A DNA stretch of 64,000 bases from an uncultured Planctomycetota bacterium (GCA_900696525.1 CAADGL010000017.1:104326-168325), one strand, 5' to 3'. Numbered from the stretch's first letter, positions 1-9,031 are shown. Made by a program: numbers and translations. The notes: generated by a model not told the origin, from the sequence alone.

Positions 1-105
1 TTCGGCTGCGCGGCGGACTGCGCCGGCGACCTCGACGGCGACGGCGACGTGGACCAGGGCGACCTGGGCATCCTGCTGGCGAACTACGGGCAGAGCTGCG
101 ACTGA
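1..105 (+). CDS. C-terminal fragment of an exported protein with a dockerin-like tail
   Basis: Only the last 34 codons are inside the window; the gene begins upstream. The visible peptide is a single calcium-loop repeat (CAGDLDGDGDVDQGDLGILL, then ANYG) bracketed by cysteines and ending in CD. The same tail closes the proteins at 29778-30662 and 44514-46088, so it is a recurrent C-terminal module of exported proteins in this genome. Such GC-rich dockerin type I-like tails are common in planctomycetes and are thought to act as anchoring or sorting modules. The catalytic or structural part of this protein is unknown from here. Confidence 0.8.
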   Translation, partial: FGCAADCAGDLDGDGDVDQGDLGILLANYGQSCD

Positions 106-128
106 TTGCGGCGGAGCCCGATCCGGGC

Positions 129-172
129 AGCCCCAAGCGCAAGCGCGCTCCGAGCGCCAAGCGCTAAGCGCC
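129..172. repeat. GAGCCCCAAGCGC-family repeat fragment
   Basis: The stretch between the two convergent genes contains AGCCCCAAGCGCAAGCG followed by further CGAGCGCCAAGCGCTAAGCGCC copies. The core is the same dispersed repeat seen at 62290-62309 and, in reverse orientation, at 27144-27196 and 62448-62467. No gene is present here. Confidence 0.5.
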
Positions 173-200
173 GGGGTCGCCTCGGGTGCGTAGGACCGGT

Positions 201-1469
201 TTATGCGCTGGCGCCTGGCGGCTGGCCGGCCGGCACAAATGGCGTTCCGGCGCGCAGGCATTCGCTGAGCCGCCGGTAGATCATGCGCAGGTGCTCGCGC
301 GCGGGCGCTGCGCCAGCCGCGGCCGACAGGCGCGCCGACAGCGTCCCGTGCGTCAGGATCGTGAGCAGCGGCGCACCCCACGCGTCCTCGCCGCCGACCA
401 CGGACTCGGCCAGGCGGCGCCAGACCTCCGCGGCGCGCATCGGCCCCCGGCAGCCAAACTGCAACAGGTAGTCCTCGTCTTCGATCAGCCATTCCCCGCC
501 GGCGCGGCTCGTGCCGAGCAGCACGCGCTCCAGCGTCTCGACGGGCCAGGCCCGCTGGGCCGCGGCCCCGGCCCAGCGCTCATGCACCATCGCGCGCAGC
601 ACCGCGACGAGCAACTCGACGACGGCCAGGTCGGCCTGCGGACACTCCTGGACGTCGAGCACGCGAATCTCAATCGTGCTGCGGTCGAAGCGCGCGATGG
701 CGCCGCGCGCGTTCAGCCACTCGTGCTGCAACACGCCCTCCGGGTCGTGCGGCGCGATCGCCGCGTACATCGGCCGCAGGATTCCGCGCTCGTACTGCTC
801 GCGCGTGAACACCGGCTCAGGGATGACCCGCCCGGTCACGAGCGGGACCCGCGCGCAATTCCTCCGGTAGACCTCCAGCCGCGTATCCGCCAGCCCGCTC
901 GGCCGGCCATCGACGATCGGCGAGCTGGCCGCCAGCGCGGGCATCAGCGGCAGCAACAGCCGGATGGCGGCGTGCAGCCGGCCGAACTCCTCGTCGCCGG
1001 CGAACGGCAGGTTCAGGTGCACGCTTTGCAGGTTCGACCAGCCGTGGCCGCGGCAGTCGAAGACGCGGTTGAAGGCGGCGTAGACCTCGCTGTTGTCGTG
1101 CGGCCAGAGCCGCGTCTGGGTGTGCGGGTCCATCCACGGGTGCATGGCGGACGGCAGGAGCACCGCGCCATGAACCGCGGCCAGGGCGTTGACCTGGTGG
1201 ACGCCGCGCTGGAACGTCTCGGCCAGCCCGGCGAGCACGGGGGCGGGCCGGGCGGTCTTGAGCTCGAGGACGTGCAGGGCCAGCTCGTTGCTCCAGCACA
1301 GGCCGTCGCGCTCGACGTCCGAGACGGTTTCGCCCGCCGCGTCACGCAGCACGACGTCGGCGAGCGGGGCGACATCCAGCGTGTCGCGCTGCACAAGCAT
1401 GTACTCGAGCTCGACGCCGTAGCGCTCGAAGAGGTGGAAGCTGGGCGTGTTCATAAGGCTGCCGGACAT
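201..1469 (-). CDS. Glutamate-cysteine ligase family (GCS2-type) carboxylate-amine ligase
   Basis: The protein of about 422 residues begins MSGSLMNTPSFHLFERYGVE; FERYGVELEYM is the typical N-terminal glutamate-binding strand of the GCS2/YbdK family, which forms gamma-glutamyl or other amide bonds with ATP. Further family features are the HGWSNLQSVHLNLPF strand and the STIEIRVLDVQECP segment near the C-terminal third. The substrate cannot be told; a simple glutathione role is not implied because no gshB is nearby. Start choice is uncertain: an ATG at 1469 has GGAG directly adjacent, and a second in-frame ATG at 1454 lies downstream. It follows the DUF3299 lipoprotein by about 56 bases on the same strand, so they probably form one transcript. 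Confidence 0.75.
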   Translation of the reverse strand: MSGSLMNTPSFHLFERYGVELEYMLVQRDTLDVAPLADVVLRDAAGETVSDVERDGLCWSNELALHVLELKTARPAPVLAGLAETFQRGVHQVNALAAVHGAVLLPSAMHPWMDPHTQTRLWPHDNSEVYAAFNRVFDCRGHGWSNLQSVHLNLPFAGDEEFGRLHAAIRLLLPLMPALAASSPIVDGRPSGLADTRLEVYRRNCARVPLVTGRVIPEPVFTREQYERGILRPMYAAIAPHDPEGVLQHEWLNARGAIARFDRSTIEIRVLDVQECPQADLAVVELLVAVLRAMVHERWAGAAAQRAWPVETLERVLLGTSRAGGEWLIEDEDYLLQFGCRGPMRAAEVWRRLAESVVGGEDAWGAPLLTILTHGTLSARLSAAAGAAPAREHLRMIYRRLSECLRAGTPFVPAGQPPGASA

Positions 1470-1525
1470 CTCCGCGCCCGCGTGGCCGGCCCGTCCTGGC
1501 CGGCGGGCGATGGCGGCCCGGTGGT

Positions 1526-2335
1526 TCAGTAGCCGCCTTCGTTGATGACCTCGTCGGCCACCATGCGGTAGATGCTCATCACCAGTCCGTCGCTGAGGCT
1601 CTCCCCCACCGACAGCCGGCCCATCACCGTCACGGCGATGTCCTTGGCGTACTCGGCCGTCTTGTTCCCGTCCATCTTGACGTAGACCCACTCATTCACG
1701 CCGGTCGGAATGCCGAAGCAGCACATCATCCGATTGCGAACCAGCAGGAACGACCGGGCCTTGTTCCGCACCACGTCGATCGGCACCATGAACCCACGCA
1801 GTGCCACCGGCTTGTCGTTCAACGCCCGAATCTGCGGCGGGATCAGGTCAAGCGTCACCCTGTCGCCATCCACGGAGGACTCCACCGCGTACACGTCGTA
1901 GTCGAAACCCGCCAGCAGCGAGAAACCCGCAGGCTTGTACTCGCCCAGCTCCTCGTCCGCGGCAAACTCCGGCGTGTCGGTCATCCCGTACAGCCCGATG
2001 CGCATCTCCGCCGGCTGGCCGCCGGCGCCGGCCTCACCGTTTCCGGCGGCGATGGGCGTGCCCGCCGGCGGGGCGTAGGTCCAGCCGTCCGCGGGCGGCA
2101 AGGGCGGGCCGTAGGGAATCTCCGCCGGCACCGGGCCAGCCGAGCCGTTCGTCTCCGCCGGGGACGCCTCGGCCGGTTTCAGATCCACGGGCTCGGGTGC
2201 GCGAAAGGGCTTGCCGGCGGCCGGGGCCGGCGTCGTCGTCGGCGCGGGCCGATCACAGGCGGCGGCGAGCAACCCGCCGAGGGTCGCGGCCGCGGCGAGG
2301 ATCGCGAGCCTGGTTGTGCGTGTCCGCTGGTTCAT
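1526..2335 (-). CDS. DUF3299-type lipoprotein
   Basis: The protein of 269 residues starts MNQRTRTTRLAILAAAATLG and carries a lipobox (LAAAC) near residue 26, so it should be a lipid-anchored exported protein. A long proline/alanine-rich spacer precedes a C-terminal domain with KPVALRGFMVPIDV, SFLLVRNRMMCCFG and a closing GESLSDGLVMSIYRM segment; the paired cysteines and this order are typical of DUF3299, a family of unknown function with an OB-like fold in Gram-negative bacteria. AAGG lies 6 bases before the ATG, which decides the start over the longer reading frame. It is divergent from hsp20 and upstream of the GCS2-type ligase gene. Confidence 0.75.
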   Translation of the reverse strand: MNQRTRTTRLAILAAAATLGGLLAAACDRPAPTTTPAPAAGKPFRAPEPVDLKPAEASPAETNGSAGPVPAEIPYGPPLPPADGWTYAPPAGTPIAAGNGEAGAGGQPAEMRIGLYGMTDTPEFAADEELGEYKPAGFSLLAGFDYDVYAVESSVDGDRVTLDLIPPQIRALNDKPVALRGFMVPIDVVRNKARSFLLVRNRMMCCFGIPTGVNEWVYVKMDGNKTAEYAKDIAVTVMGRLSVGESLSDGLVMSIYRMVADEVINEGGY

Positions 2336-2564
2336 CGTCAACCTTGTCTCGATTTCATTCGAGCCTTGTCGGAGCGGGGGCGGCCGGAGTCGCGCTGCCC
2401 CGCTGCAATCGCGATCTGAGTATACCCCGACGGGCAGGCCGATGCGCGCCCGCGGCCGGCCGGTGCGGGTCGCGGGAAGCACCGTGCCGATCTAGAATGG
2501 AGCCGTGATCGAGGCGGACGTTGCCGCCCCGGAGCCCTGTCGCATTAGCAGGAGCGGTGTCGCC

Positions 2565-2987
2565 ATGGGGTTCGATAAGTTTGGCAAGGATCCGCAGCTC
2601 GACGATTGGTCGCAGAAAATCCGCGACATCATGGACGAGATGCTCAACCGGAGCTTCGTGGATTTTCGCAACGAGGGCGCCTGGCAGCCCGCGACGAACG
2701 TCTACGAGACCGCGACGCACCTGCACATCTGCGTCGAGCTGGCCGGCGTCGAGGAGCACGAGATCGACCTGAAGTGCACCGGGCAGCAGGTGGAGCTGCG
2801 CGGCCTGCGCCGCTCCCCTGCGCCGCCGGGCGTCGACGGACCGCGCAGCGTCTATGTCCTCGAGATCAACGACGGAGAGTTCCGCCGGGTCATCGGCCTG
2901 CCCGAGCCGGTCGAGGTCGAGCAGGTCGAGGCGACTTACTCAAGAGGCTATCTATGGATCCGACTTCCCCGGAAGAAACGCGGCTAG
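2565..2987 (+). CDS. Small heat-shock protein (Hsp20/alpha-crystallin family)
   Basis: A 140-residue protein beginning MGFDKFGKDPQLDDW. The alpha-crystallin domain is seen in NVYETATHLHICVELAGVEE, the ELRGLRRSP strand and the C-terminal GYLWIRLPRKKRG segment. It is predicted to hold unfolded client proteins as an ATP-independent cytoplasmic chaperone. AGGAG stands 10 bases before the chosen ATG; an upstream in-frame start at 2505 has less support. The last 34 bases overlap the start of lon in another frame, so this chaperone and the Lon protease are co-transcribed and probably translationally coupled, a sensible protein-quality-control pair. No CIRCE-like inverted repeat is visible upstream. 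Confidence 0.85.
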   Translation: MGFDKFGKDPQLDDWSQKIRDIMDEMLNRSFVDFRNEGAWQPATNVYETATHLHICVELAGVEEHEIDLKCTGQQVELRGLRRSPAPPGVDGPRSVYVLEINDGEFRRVIGLPEPVEVEQVEATYSRGYLWIRLPRKKRG

Positions 2988-5512
2988 AGCAGCGCCACGG
3001 CGAGACCGACGGCGTTGACGAGGCCCAGGCGGAGGAGACCGGGGCGGCCGGCGAGCGCGGCGGCCCGGCGGACGACAACCGCGCGCCGCGCATTCCGCGC
3101 GAGCTGCCCATCCTGCCGGTGCGCAACGTGGTCGTGTTTCCCGGGACGGTCATGCCGCTGAGCATCGGGCGCGAGAAGTCCAAGCGGCTGATCGACGCCG
3201 TCCTGGCCGGCGACAAGATGCTCGCCGTCTTCACCCAGCGCCACGAGGAGACCGAGGACCCGGGCATCGACGACATCTACCGGGTCGGGACGGCGGCCCA
3301 GGTGCTGAAGCTGCTGCGCCTGCCCGACGGGTCCAGCAGCCTGCTGGTTCACGGGTTGCAGCGCGTCGGCGTGGAGCGCTACGTGGCCACGGAGCCCTAT
3401 TGGCGCGCGATCATCAACGCCCATCACGACCGCGTGCCCAGCTCGCTCGAGCTCGAAGCCCTCGCCTACACGGCCCGGCGCACCGCCGAGCAGGTGATCG
3501 AGCTGAGCCCGAACGTGCCCGACGAGGCCAAGCAGATCCTCGCGAGCATCGAGAAGCCCGGGGCGCTGGCGGACTTCCTGGCCGCCAACCTGTCGCTGGG
3601 CGTCGTGCAGAAGCAGGAACTGCTCGAGACCTTCGACATCATGGACCGCCTGCGGAAGATCAACGCCACGCTCCAGAACCAGCTCGAGGTGCTCGAGCTC
3701 TCGCGCAAGATCCAGGACGACGTGCGCGAGCAGATCGACAAGACCCAGCGCGAGTACTTCCTCAACGAGCAGCTCAAGGCCATCCAGCGCGAGCTCGGCG
3801 AGGGCGACGCGCGCACCAGCGAGCTCGCCGACCTGCGCCAACGCATCGACGCCGCCGCCATGCCCGAGCCCGTCCTCAAGGAGGCCAATCGCGAGCTCGA
3901 GCGCCTCGGCCGCATTCCGCAGGTATCGCCCGAGAGCGGCGTCATCCGCGACTACCTCGAGTGGCTAATCGACATGCCCTGGAACAAGGCCACTACCGAC
4001 AACCTCGACCTCAACCGCGCCCAGGAGGTCCTCGACAACGACCACTACGGCCTCGAAAAGGTCAAACGCCGCATCGTCGAAGCCCTGGCCGTGCGCAAGC
4101 TGCGTCCCACCGGCCGCAGCCCGATCCTGTGCTTTGCCGGTCCGCCCGGCGTGGGTAAGACCTCCCTCGGCCAGAGCATCGCCCGCGCCCTCGGCCGCAA
4201 GTTCATCCGCATCGCCCTCGGCGGCGTCCGCGACGAGGCCGACATCCGCGGACACCGCCGCACCTACATCGGCGCCATCCCCGGCCGCCTCGTGCAGGAG
4301 ATCCGCAAGGCCGGCGTGAACAACCCGGTCATCATGCTCGACGAGCTCGACAAGCTGGGGGCGGACTTCCGCGGCGACCCGGCGGCGGCCCTGCTCGAGG
4401 TGCTCGACCCGGAGCAGAACCACAGCTTCACCGACCACTACCTCGGCGTGCCGTTCGACCTGTCGCACGCGATGTTCATCGGGACGGCGAACTACATGGA
4501 GCCCGTCGCGCCGGCGCTGAAGGACCGCATGGAGGTCATCGACCTGCCCGGCTACACCACGCAGGAGAAGCTGGAGATCGCCAAGCGCTACCTCGTCCCG
4601 CGGCAGCGCGAGCACAACGGCCTTGGCGACCGGTCCATCACGATAGACGACGCGGCGTTGCTGACGCTCATCGAGGGCCACACGCGCGAGGCCGGCGTCC
4701 GAAACCTGGAGCGCCACATCGGCAGCATCTTCCGCGGCCTGGCCGCGAAGGTGGCGCGCGACCTGCCCGCGCCCGACATGATTCGCGTCAAGGACCTGGC
4801 CGAGTATCTCGGCCCGCCGCGCTTCGAACGCGAGCAGGCCATGCGCGTCGGCATGCCCGGCGTCGTCACCGGGCTGGCCTACACCCCCGTCGGAGGCGAG
4901 ATCATCTTCGTCGAGGCGACGCTGATGCCGGGCCGGGGCGTCCTGACCGTCACCGGGCAGATGGGCGAGGTCATGCGCGAGTCCACGCAGGCGGCCCTCG
5001 CCATCGTGCGGGCCCGCGCGGATCATTGGGGCATTCCACGCAAGACGCTCGCCGAGAGCGACATTCATGTCCACGTGCCCGCGGCCGCCGTTCCGAAGGA
5101 TGGGCCGTCGGCTGGCGTGGCGATGCTCGCGGCCCTGTACTCGCTGCTGAAGAACGTCACGGCCGACCCGACCGTCGCGCTCACCGGCGAGATCACGCTG
5201 CGGGGGCTGGTGCTCCCGGTCGGCGGCATTAAGGAAAAGGTGCTCGCGGCGCACCGGGCCGGCATCCGCAGCGTGATTCTCCCGGCGCGCAACGAGGCCG
5301 ACCTGCACGAGGTTCCGCCCGAGGTGCGCCAGGCGCTGCACTTCGTGCCGGTGACCAACATTGAGGAGGTGCTGTCGACGGCGATCCCGGGTTATCGAGC
5401 GCCGGACGCCCCTCGTGGCAAGACCGCGGCAGGCCGCCGCGCCGCGCGAGCGCGCGCGCCGGCGTCGCAGCGTGCCGCGGGTGGCAAGCGTCGTGTGAGC
5501 CGCGCCCGTTGA
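2954..5512 (+). CDS. lon: ATP-dependent Lon protease
   Basis: 852 residues with all three Lon parts: an N-terminal substrate-binding domain (RELPILPVRNVVVFPGTVMP, about residues 46-65), an AAA+ module with Walker A GPPGVGKT at about 396-403, and a C-terminal serine-lysine protease domain with catalytic Ser in KDGPSAG (about 719) and Lys in GGIKEK (about 760). It degrades misfolded and regulatory proteins in the cytoplasm. The start is the ATG at 2954, preceded by AGAGG, and lies inside the hsp20 coding region. The C-terminus carries an extra basic Ala/Arg/Lys tail of about 35 residues not usual in Lon, possibly a DNA- or polyphosphate-binding extension (inference). Confidence 0.96.
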   Translation: MDPTSPEETRLEQRHGETDGVDEAQAEETGAAGERGGPADDNRAPRIPRELPILPVRNVVVFPGTVMPLSIGREKSKRLIDAVLAGDKMLAVFTQRHEETEDPGIDDIYRVGTAAQVLKLLRLPDGSSSLLVHGLQRVGVERYVATEPYWRAIINAHHDRVPSSLELEALAYTARRTAEQVIELSPNVPDEAKQILASIEKPGALADFLAANLSLGVVQKQELLETFDIMDRLRKINATLQNQLEVLELSRKIQDDVREQIDKTQREYFLNEQLKAIQRELGEGDARTSELADLRQRIDAAAMPEPVLKEANRELERLGRIPQVSPESGVIRDYLEWLIDMPWNKATTDNLDLNRAQEVLDNDHYGLEKVKRRIVEALAVRKLRPTGRSPILCFAGPPGVGKTSLGQSIARALGRKFIRIALGGVRDEADIRGHRRTYIGAIPGRLVQEIRKAGVNNPVIMLDELDKLGADFRGDPAAALLEVLDPEQNHSFTDHYLGVPFDLSHAMFIGTANYMEPVAPALKDRMEVIDLPGYTTQEKLEIAKRYLVPRQREHNGLGDRSITIDDAALLTLIEGHTREAGVRNLERHIGSIFRGLAAKVARDLPAPDMIRVKDLAEYLGPPRFEREQAMRVGMPGVVTGLAYTPVGGEIIFVEATLMPGRGVLTVTGQMGEVMRESTQAALAIVRARADHWGIPRKTLAESDIHVHVPAAAVPKDGPSAGVAMLAALYSLLKNVTADPTVALTGEITLRGLVLPVGGIKEKVLAAHRAGIRSVILPARNEADLHEVPPEVRQALHFVPVTNIEEVLSTAIPGYRAPDAPRGKTAAGRRAARARAPASQRAAGGKRRVSRAR

Positions 5513-5616
5513 GGGCGTGCGCTCAGGAGCACAAGGCCGGGTCGCTGTCAAGGCCAAATCACCTGGCAAATGGCGGATAATCACGATATAACTCGTTGCA
5601 GGCGCTGGGATTCCGC

Positions 5617-5645
5617 TTGCTTGAGGCAGGGGCTTGTCGTACACT
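5617..5645 (+). promoter_or_regulatory. Possible sigma70-type promoter upstream of the HU gene
   Basis: TTGCTT and TACACT are separated by 17 bases, 120 bases before the start codon of the HU-like gene, in a locally AT-richer stretch of the 252-base gap after lon. The hexamers match the consensus at only 3 and 4 positions, so this is a weak assignment. Confidence 0.3.
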
Positions 5646-5764
5646 AGGGCCTGAAAGCTGCGGAATCACGTCGGCTGAAGAAGGAAGCTGTCCGGCCCGG
5701 CGGGTTTGGGCGGCTTAACGGTTGGGTCTGCCCCCTCTCGTGGGGCGGCTTTCTGGGGAACGCG

Positions 5765-6181
5765 ATGACAACGGCTTCCAGCGATGAGAAGACCATCACG
5801 AAGAAGGACCTGGTCGATCGAATTGCCGACGCCACCGGGCAGAAACGCGTGCTGGTCAAGCGGATCGTGCAGAACTTCCTGGAGGAGATCGTCGACGAGT
5901 TGGGCAAGGGCAATCGCCTGGAGTTCCGGGATTTCGGCGTCTTCGAGCTGCGCGAGCGCGCCGCGCGCATCGCGCAGAATCCCAAGACCATGGAGAAAGT
6001 CCGCGTCCCAAGCAAGCGCACCGTCAAGTTCAAGGTCGGCCGCCTCATGAAGGAGCGGCTCCTGGGCGATGCGCACCCCGGCCTGCGGCTCGGCGCCTCC
6101 GCCGCCGTCGGAAACAGCCAGGAGACGCTTGCCGCAAAGTCGTCGCCGCAGGTCTTTGGCGCGCAGCACGCCGCCCACTGA
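5765..6181 (+). CDS. HU/IHF-family DNA-binding protein
   Basis: 138 residues. Residues 8-95 form a complete HU/IHF fold: KKDLVDRIADATGQKRV helix, the EIVDELGKGNRLEFRDFGVF dimer core, and the arm and last strand (RAARIAQNPKTMEKVRVPSK, then RTVKFKVGRLMKE). The family bends DNA and organises the nucleoid; whether this member is sequence-specific cannot be told. A 45-residue non-conserved tail rich in Ala, Ser and Gly follows the fold, which makes it longer than ordinary HU (about 90 residues). GGGGA lies 5 bases before the ATG. It is the first gene after its own 252-base leader and is probably expressed separately from lon. Confidence 0.9.
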   Translation: MTTASSDEKTITKKDLVDRIADATGQKRVLVKRIVQNFLEEIVDELGKGNRLEFRDFGVFELRERAARIAQNPKTMEKVRVPSKRTVKFKVGRLMKERLLGDAHPGLRLGASAAVGNSQETLAAKSSPQVFGAQHAAH

Positions 6182-6312
6182 TGGCGGCCGGCCGCACGGC
6201 GCGGCAGCTCCGCCATCGGACCGGGCCGGGTGCAGCAGGACCGGGAAGCTCAGCGCTTCGCCAGCGGCCGTTTGCTCGCAGGCGCGGTCCGGTTCGGGTT
6301 GTCGCATAGCTC

Positions 6313-6993
6313 ATGTCCACCCGCTCGCACGGTCTTGACGCCCGGCTGCACGCCTACGTCGTCGAGCAGACCGTCAACGAAACCGACCTGATGCGCCGCC
6401 TCCGAGCCGAGACGGCCCGCCTGCCCCAGGGTGAGATGCAGATCGCGCCGGAGCAGGGACAGTTCCTCCGCTGGCTCGTCGAGCTCATCCAGGCCCGCGC
6501 GGGCATCGAGATCGGCGTGTTCACGGGCTATAGCGCCCTCTGCGTGGCGCAAGGCCTGCCGCCGGGCGGGCGGCTCATCTGCTGCGACCTCAGCGACGAG
6601 TGGACCAGCATCGCCCGCCGCTACTGGCGCGAAGCCGGCGTCGCCGACCGCATCGACCTGCGGCTCGCACCGGCCCTCGACACGCTCGACCATCTCCTGG
6701 CCGACCCGGCCAACCACGGGGCGTTCGACTACGCCTTCATCGACGCCGACAAGCGCAACGTTGACGCCTATTACGAGCGCGTCCTGCGGCTGCTGCGCCC
6801 GGGCGGCGTGCTGACGCTGGACAACGCCTTCAAGGGCGGACGCGTGGCCGACGCGACGGCGGATGACGCCGACACGCTGGCCTTGCGGGCGCTGAACGCG
6901 AAGGCGGCGCGCGATCCGCGCGTCAGTGCGAGCCTGGTTCCGATCGGCGATGGGCTGTTGCTGGCTCGAAAGCGGACGGCCGGCGGCGCGTGA
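6313..6993 (+). CDS. Class I SAM-dependent O-methyltransferase (caffeoyl-CoA OMT type)
   Basis: 226 residues with the order typical of the O-methyltransferase_3 family: EMQIAPEQGQFLRWLVELIQ, the SAM-binding GIEIGVFTGYSALCVAQGLP loop, acidic LICCDLSDEW, then FDYAFIDADKRNVDAYYERV with the metal-binding Asp residues, and LRPGGVLTLDNAFKGG. It should methylate a hydroxyl group of a small catechol-like or other molecule using a divalent cation; the substrate is unknown. There is no strong Shine-Dalgarno sequence before the ATG. It stands alone between the HU gene and tRNA-Gln. Confidence 0.88.
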   Translation: MSTRSHGLDARLHAYVVEQTVNETDLMRRLRAETARLPQGEMQIAPEQGQFLRWLVELIQARAGIEIGVFTGYSALCVAQGLPPGGRLICCDLSDEWTSIARRYWREAGVADRIDLRLAPALDTLDHLLADPANHGAFDYAFIDADKRNVDAYYERVLRLLRPGGVLTLDNAFKGGRVADATADDADTLALRALNAKAARDPRVSASLVPIGDGLLLARKRTAGGA

Positions 6994-7030
6994 ATGGCAA
7001 TGGCGCGCGCACCGGGAATGTGTGCGCGAT

Positions 7031-7101
7031 CTGGGGATTAGGGATTCGAACCCCAACTAACTGGTCCAGAGCCAGTCGTGCTACCGTTACACTAATCCCC
7101 A
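7031..7101 (-). tRNA. tRNA-Gln (anticodon CUG)
   Basis: Read on the minus strand, the gene starts TGGGGATTAGTGTAACGGT and folds as a cloverleaf: acceptor TGGGGAT/ATCCCCA, D arm GTGT/GCAC, anticodon arm ACTGG-CTCTGGA-CCAGT with CTG at positions 34-36, and T arm with a TTCGAAT loop. The discriminator is G. The CCA end is not encoded. Confidence 0.93.
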
Positions 7102-7187
7102 TTCAGCGGCGCCGGGGGCCATCCGCGGCGCCGAGCACAGTAGTCTACGAGCGCACCGGGTTCGGATCAACCGCCGGTGTTCGCAGG

Positions 7188-7221
7188 GTAGTGTCTCAAC
7201 TGAATCAAACTGAGACACTAC
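7188..7221. repeat. Perfect 11-bp inverted repeat, possible element remnant
   Basis: GTAGTGTCTCA and its exact complement flank a 12-base loop in the gap between tRNA-Gln and the end of the AarF/UbiB gene. There is no U-run, so it is not a standard terminator. The outer GTAGTGnCTC resembles the terminal inverted repeat of the small element at 63458-63581 (GTAGTGCCTC), suggesting a related solo or internally deleted element. Confidence 0.5.
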
Positions 7222-7330
7222 CGTCCGCCGGGCGCGTCGCGCCATCTGGCACACCGCTGGCCGGCGGGAAACGGCGGTTTTTCCGGGAACCGCGCGTTTC
7301 CCCGCTTGGCCAAAAACGGGCCACCGCCGG

Positions 7331-9031
7331 CTACAACCGGCCGTGGCGGATGATCGCGATGAAGAGGGTGACCGCCATCACGCCGGCCACGATGTAGCCG
7401 GCCAGGCCGATGATCGGGATTTCGAACCAGAGCGGCGGTATCTGCGAGTGGACGATCAGTGACGAGCCGACGATCAGCGCGGCTACGACGATCGCGAACG
7501 AGACGCGGTTGGCGATGCGCTCGTTGGAATCGATCAGGCGGTCGAGGCCGCGGTGCTCGAAGCCGATGCGCAGTTCGCCGCGCTTGGCCAGCCCGAGCAG
7601 GTCGCGGACCGAGCCGGGGATCTCGCGCGCCCACCGTGCGAACTCGCCCGTGGTCTCGAGCAGGTCGCGGACCAGCCGCCGCGGGCGCAGGCGCTCGAGC
7701 CGCACGCGCCGCACGTAGGGATGGGCTTCGGCCAGCATGTTGAGCGACGGGTCGAGCTGGCCGGCGATGCGCTCGACCGTCGCCGCCGCCTTGATCATCG
7801 TGATCAGGTCGGTCGGGATGCGCAGCGCGTGCCGGTTCAGCAGGTCGAGCATCGCGTACAGCAGCCGTCCCAGGTCGAGCTCTTTCAGTTCGTCCACTAC
7901 CTGGGTGTCCACGAACTCCGCGATGTCGTGCTCCAGTTGCCGCCGGTCCGGCTCCCGCGCGGGCTCGTACTCGGCCAGCCGCAGCAACGCCGCCGCCACG
8001 TGCGGCACGTCGCGTTCGGCGACGGCGTAGATCAGCTCGGCGAAGTCCTCGCGGAGCCGGCGGTCAAGCCGGCCCATCAGGCCGAAATCCAGCAGGCAGA
8101 TCACGTTGCCCGGCAGGGCGAAGACGTTGCCGGGATGCGGATCGGCGTGGAAGAAGCCGTGAACGAAGATCTGCGCGAGCGTGACGCGGGCCCCGCGCTG
8201 GGCCAGGACGCGCGGGTTCAGCCCGCGGCGCAGCAGCTCGTCCCGATCCATGATCGGCGCCACGTCCATGCGCTCCATTGTCAGGACGCGCCGCGCCGTT
8301 GCCGCCCGCTCGACGCGCGGCACGCGGATCGCTCCGTCGCCGCGGAACTGCCGGCGGAAGCGCTCGAGGTGCCCGGCCTCGCGCAGGAAGTCCAACTCGT
8401 GCTCCAGGAGCCGGCTGAATTCCTGCACGACGGCGGTCGGCCGCTGCACGCGCAGCCCGTCGAAGTGCCGCTCGGCCAGCGTCGCCAGGTGCAGGAGGAT
8501 TTCGAGGTCGGCGGCGATCGTCTCCCGAATGTTCGGCCGCTGCACCTTCACAACCACCGGTCCACCGCCGCGGAGCACGGCGCCGTGCACCTGAGCGATC
8601 GAGCCGGCCGCCAGCGGCTGCGGGTCGAAATGCTCGAAGACCTCGGGCAAGGGACGCTGCAACTCTGCTTCGACGATCTCGCGCGCCAGGCTGAATTCGA
8701 AGGGGGGCACGTGCTGCTGGAGCTTGCTCAGCTCGTCGATGAACTCCGCGGGCAGGACGTCCGGCCGGGTCGAAAGGACCTGCCCAAGCTTGATGAACGT
8801 CGGGCCGAGCTCTTCGAGCACCATGCGCACGCGCTGCGGCGTGCTCAGGGACTCGACGTGCTCATGCCGCGCCCCGCCGATAAGCTGCAAACCCAGCTCG
8901 ACGTACTGGGCGATGTGCAGGCGATCGAGCAGGTCGGCGAACCCGTAGCGGATCAGCACCGTCAGGATCTGTCGGTAGCGGTTGATGTGCCGGTAGGTCC
9001 GCAGCACAACGCCGATCGGGTGTATCTGCAT
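7331..9031 (-). CDS. AarF/ABC1/UbiB-family atypical kinase
   Basis: 566 residues. The UbiB-type kinase-like fold is clear: KxGQ motif in GPTFIKLGQVLSTRPDVLP, the alanine-rich loop AAGSIAQVH, the lysine in VVVKVQRPNI, the catalytic loop HADPHPGNVF and the metal-binding LLDFGLMGRL. Two C-terminal hydrophobic helices (SFAIVVAALIVGSSLIVH and GLAGYIVAGVMAVTLFIAII) anchor it in the membrane. In proteobacteria the family supports ubiquinone synthesis or lipid handling; the role here is unknown because no quinone genes are nearby. The ATG at 9031 is taken; the frame also opens at a TTG 30 bases earlier. Confidence 0.9.
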   Translation of the reverse strand: MQIHPIGVVLRTYRHINRYRQILTVLIRYGFADLLDRLHIAQYVELGLQLIGGARHEHVESLSTPQRVRMVLEELGPTFIKLGQVLSTRPDVLPAEFIDELSKLQQHVPPFEFSLAREIVEAELQRPLPEVFEHFDPQPLAAGSIAQVHGAVLRGGGPVVVKVQRPNIRETIAADLEILLHLATLAERHFDGLRVQRPTAVVQEFSRLLEHELDFLREAGHLERFRRQFRGDGAIRVPRVERAATARRVLTMERMDVAPIMDRDELLRRGLNPRVLAQRGARVTLAQIFVHGFFHADPHPGNVFALPGNVICLLDFGLMGRLDRRLREDFAELIYAVAERDVPHVAAALLRLAEYEPAREPDRRQLEHDIAEFVDTQVVDELKELDLGRLLYAMLDLLNRHALRIPTDLITMIKAAATVERIAGQLDPSLNMLAEAHPYVRRVRLERLRPRRLVRDLLETTGEFARWAREIPGSVRDLLGLAKRGELRIGFEHRGLDRLIDSNERIANRVSFAIVVAALIVGSSLIVHSQIPPLWFEIPIIGLAGYIVAGVMAVTLFIAIIRHGRL

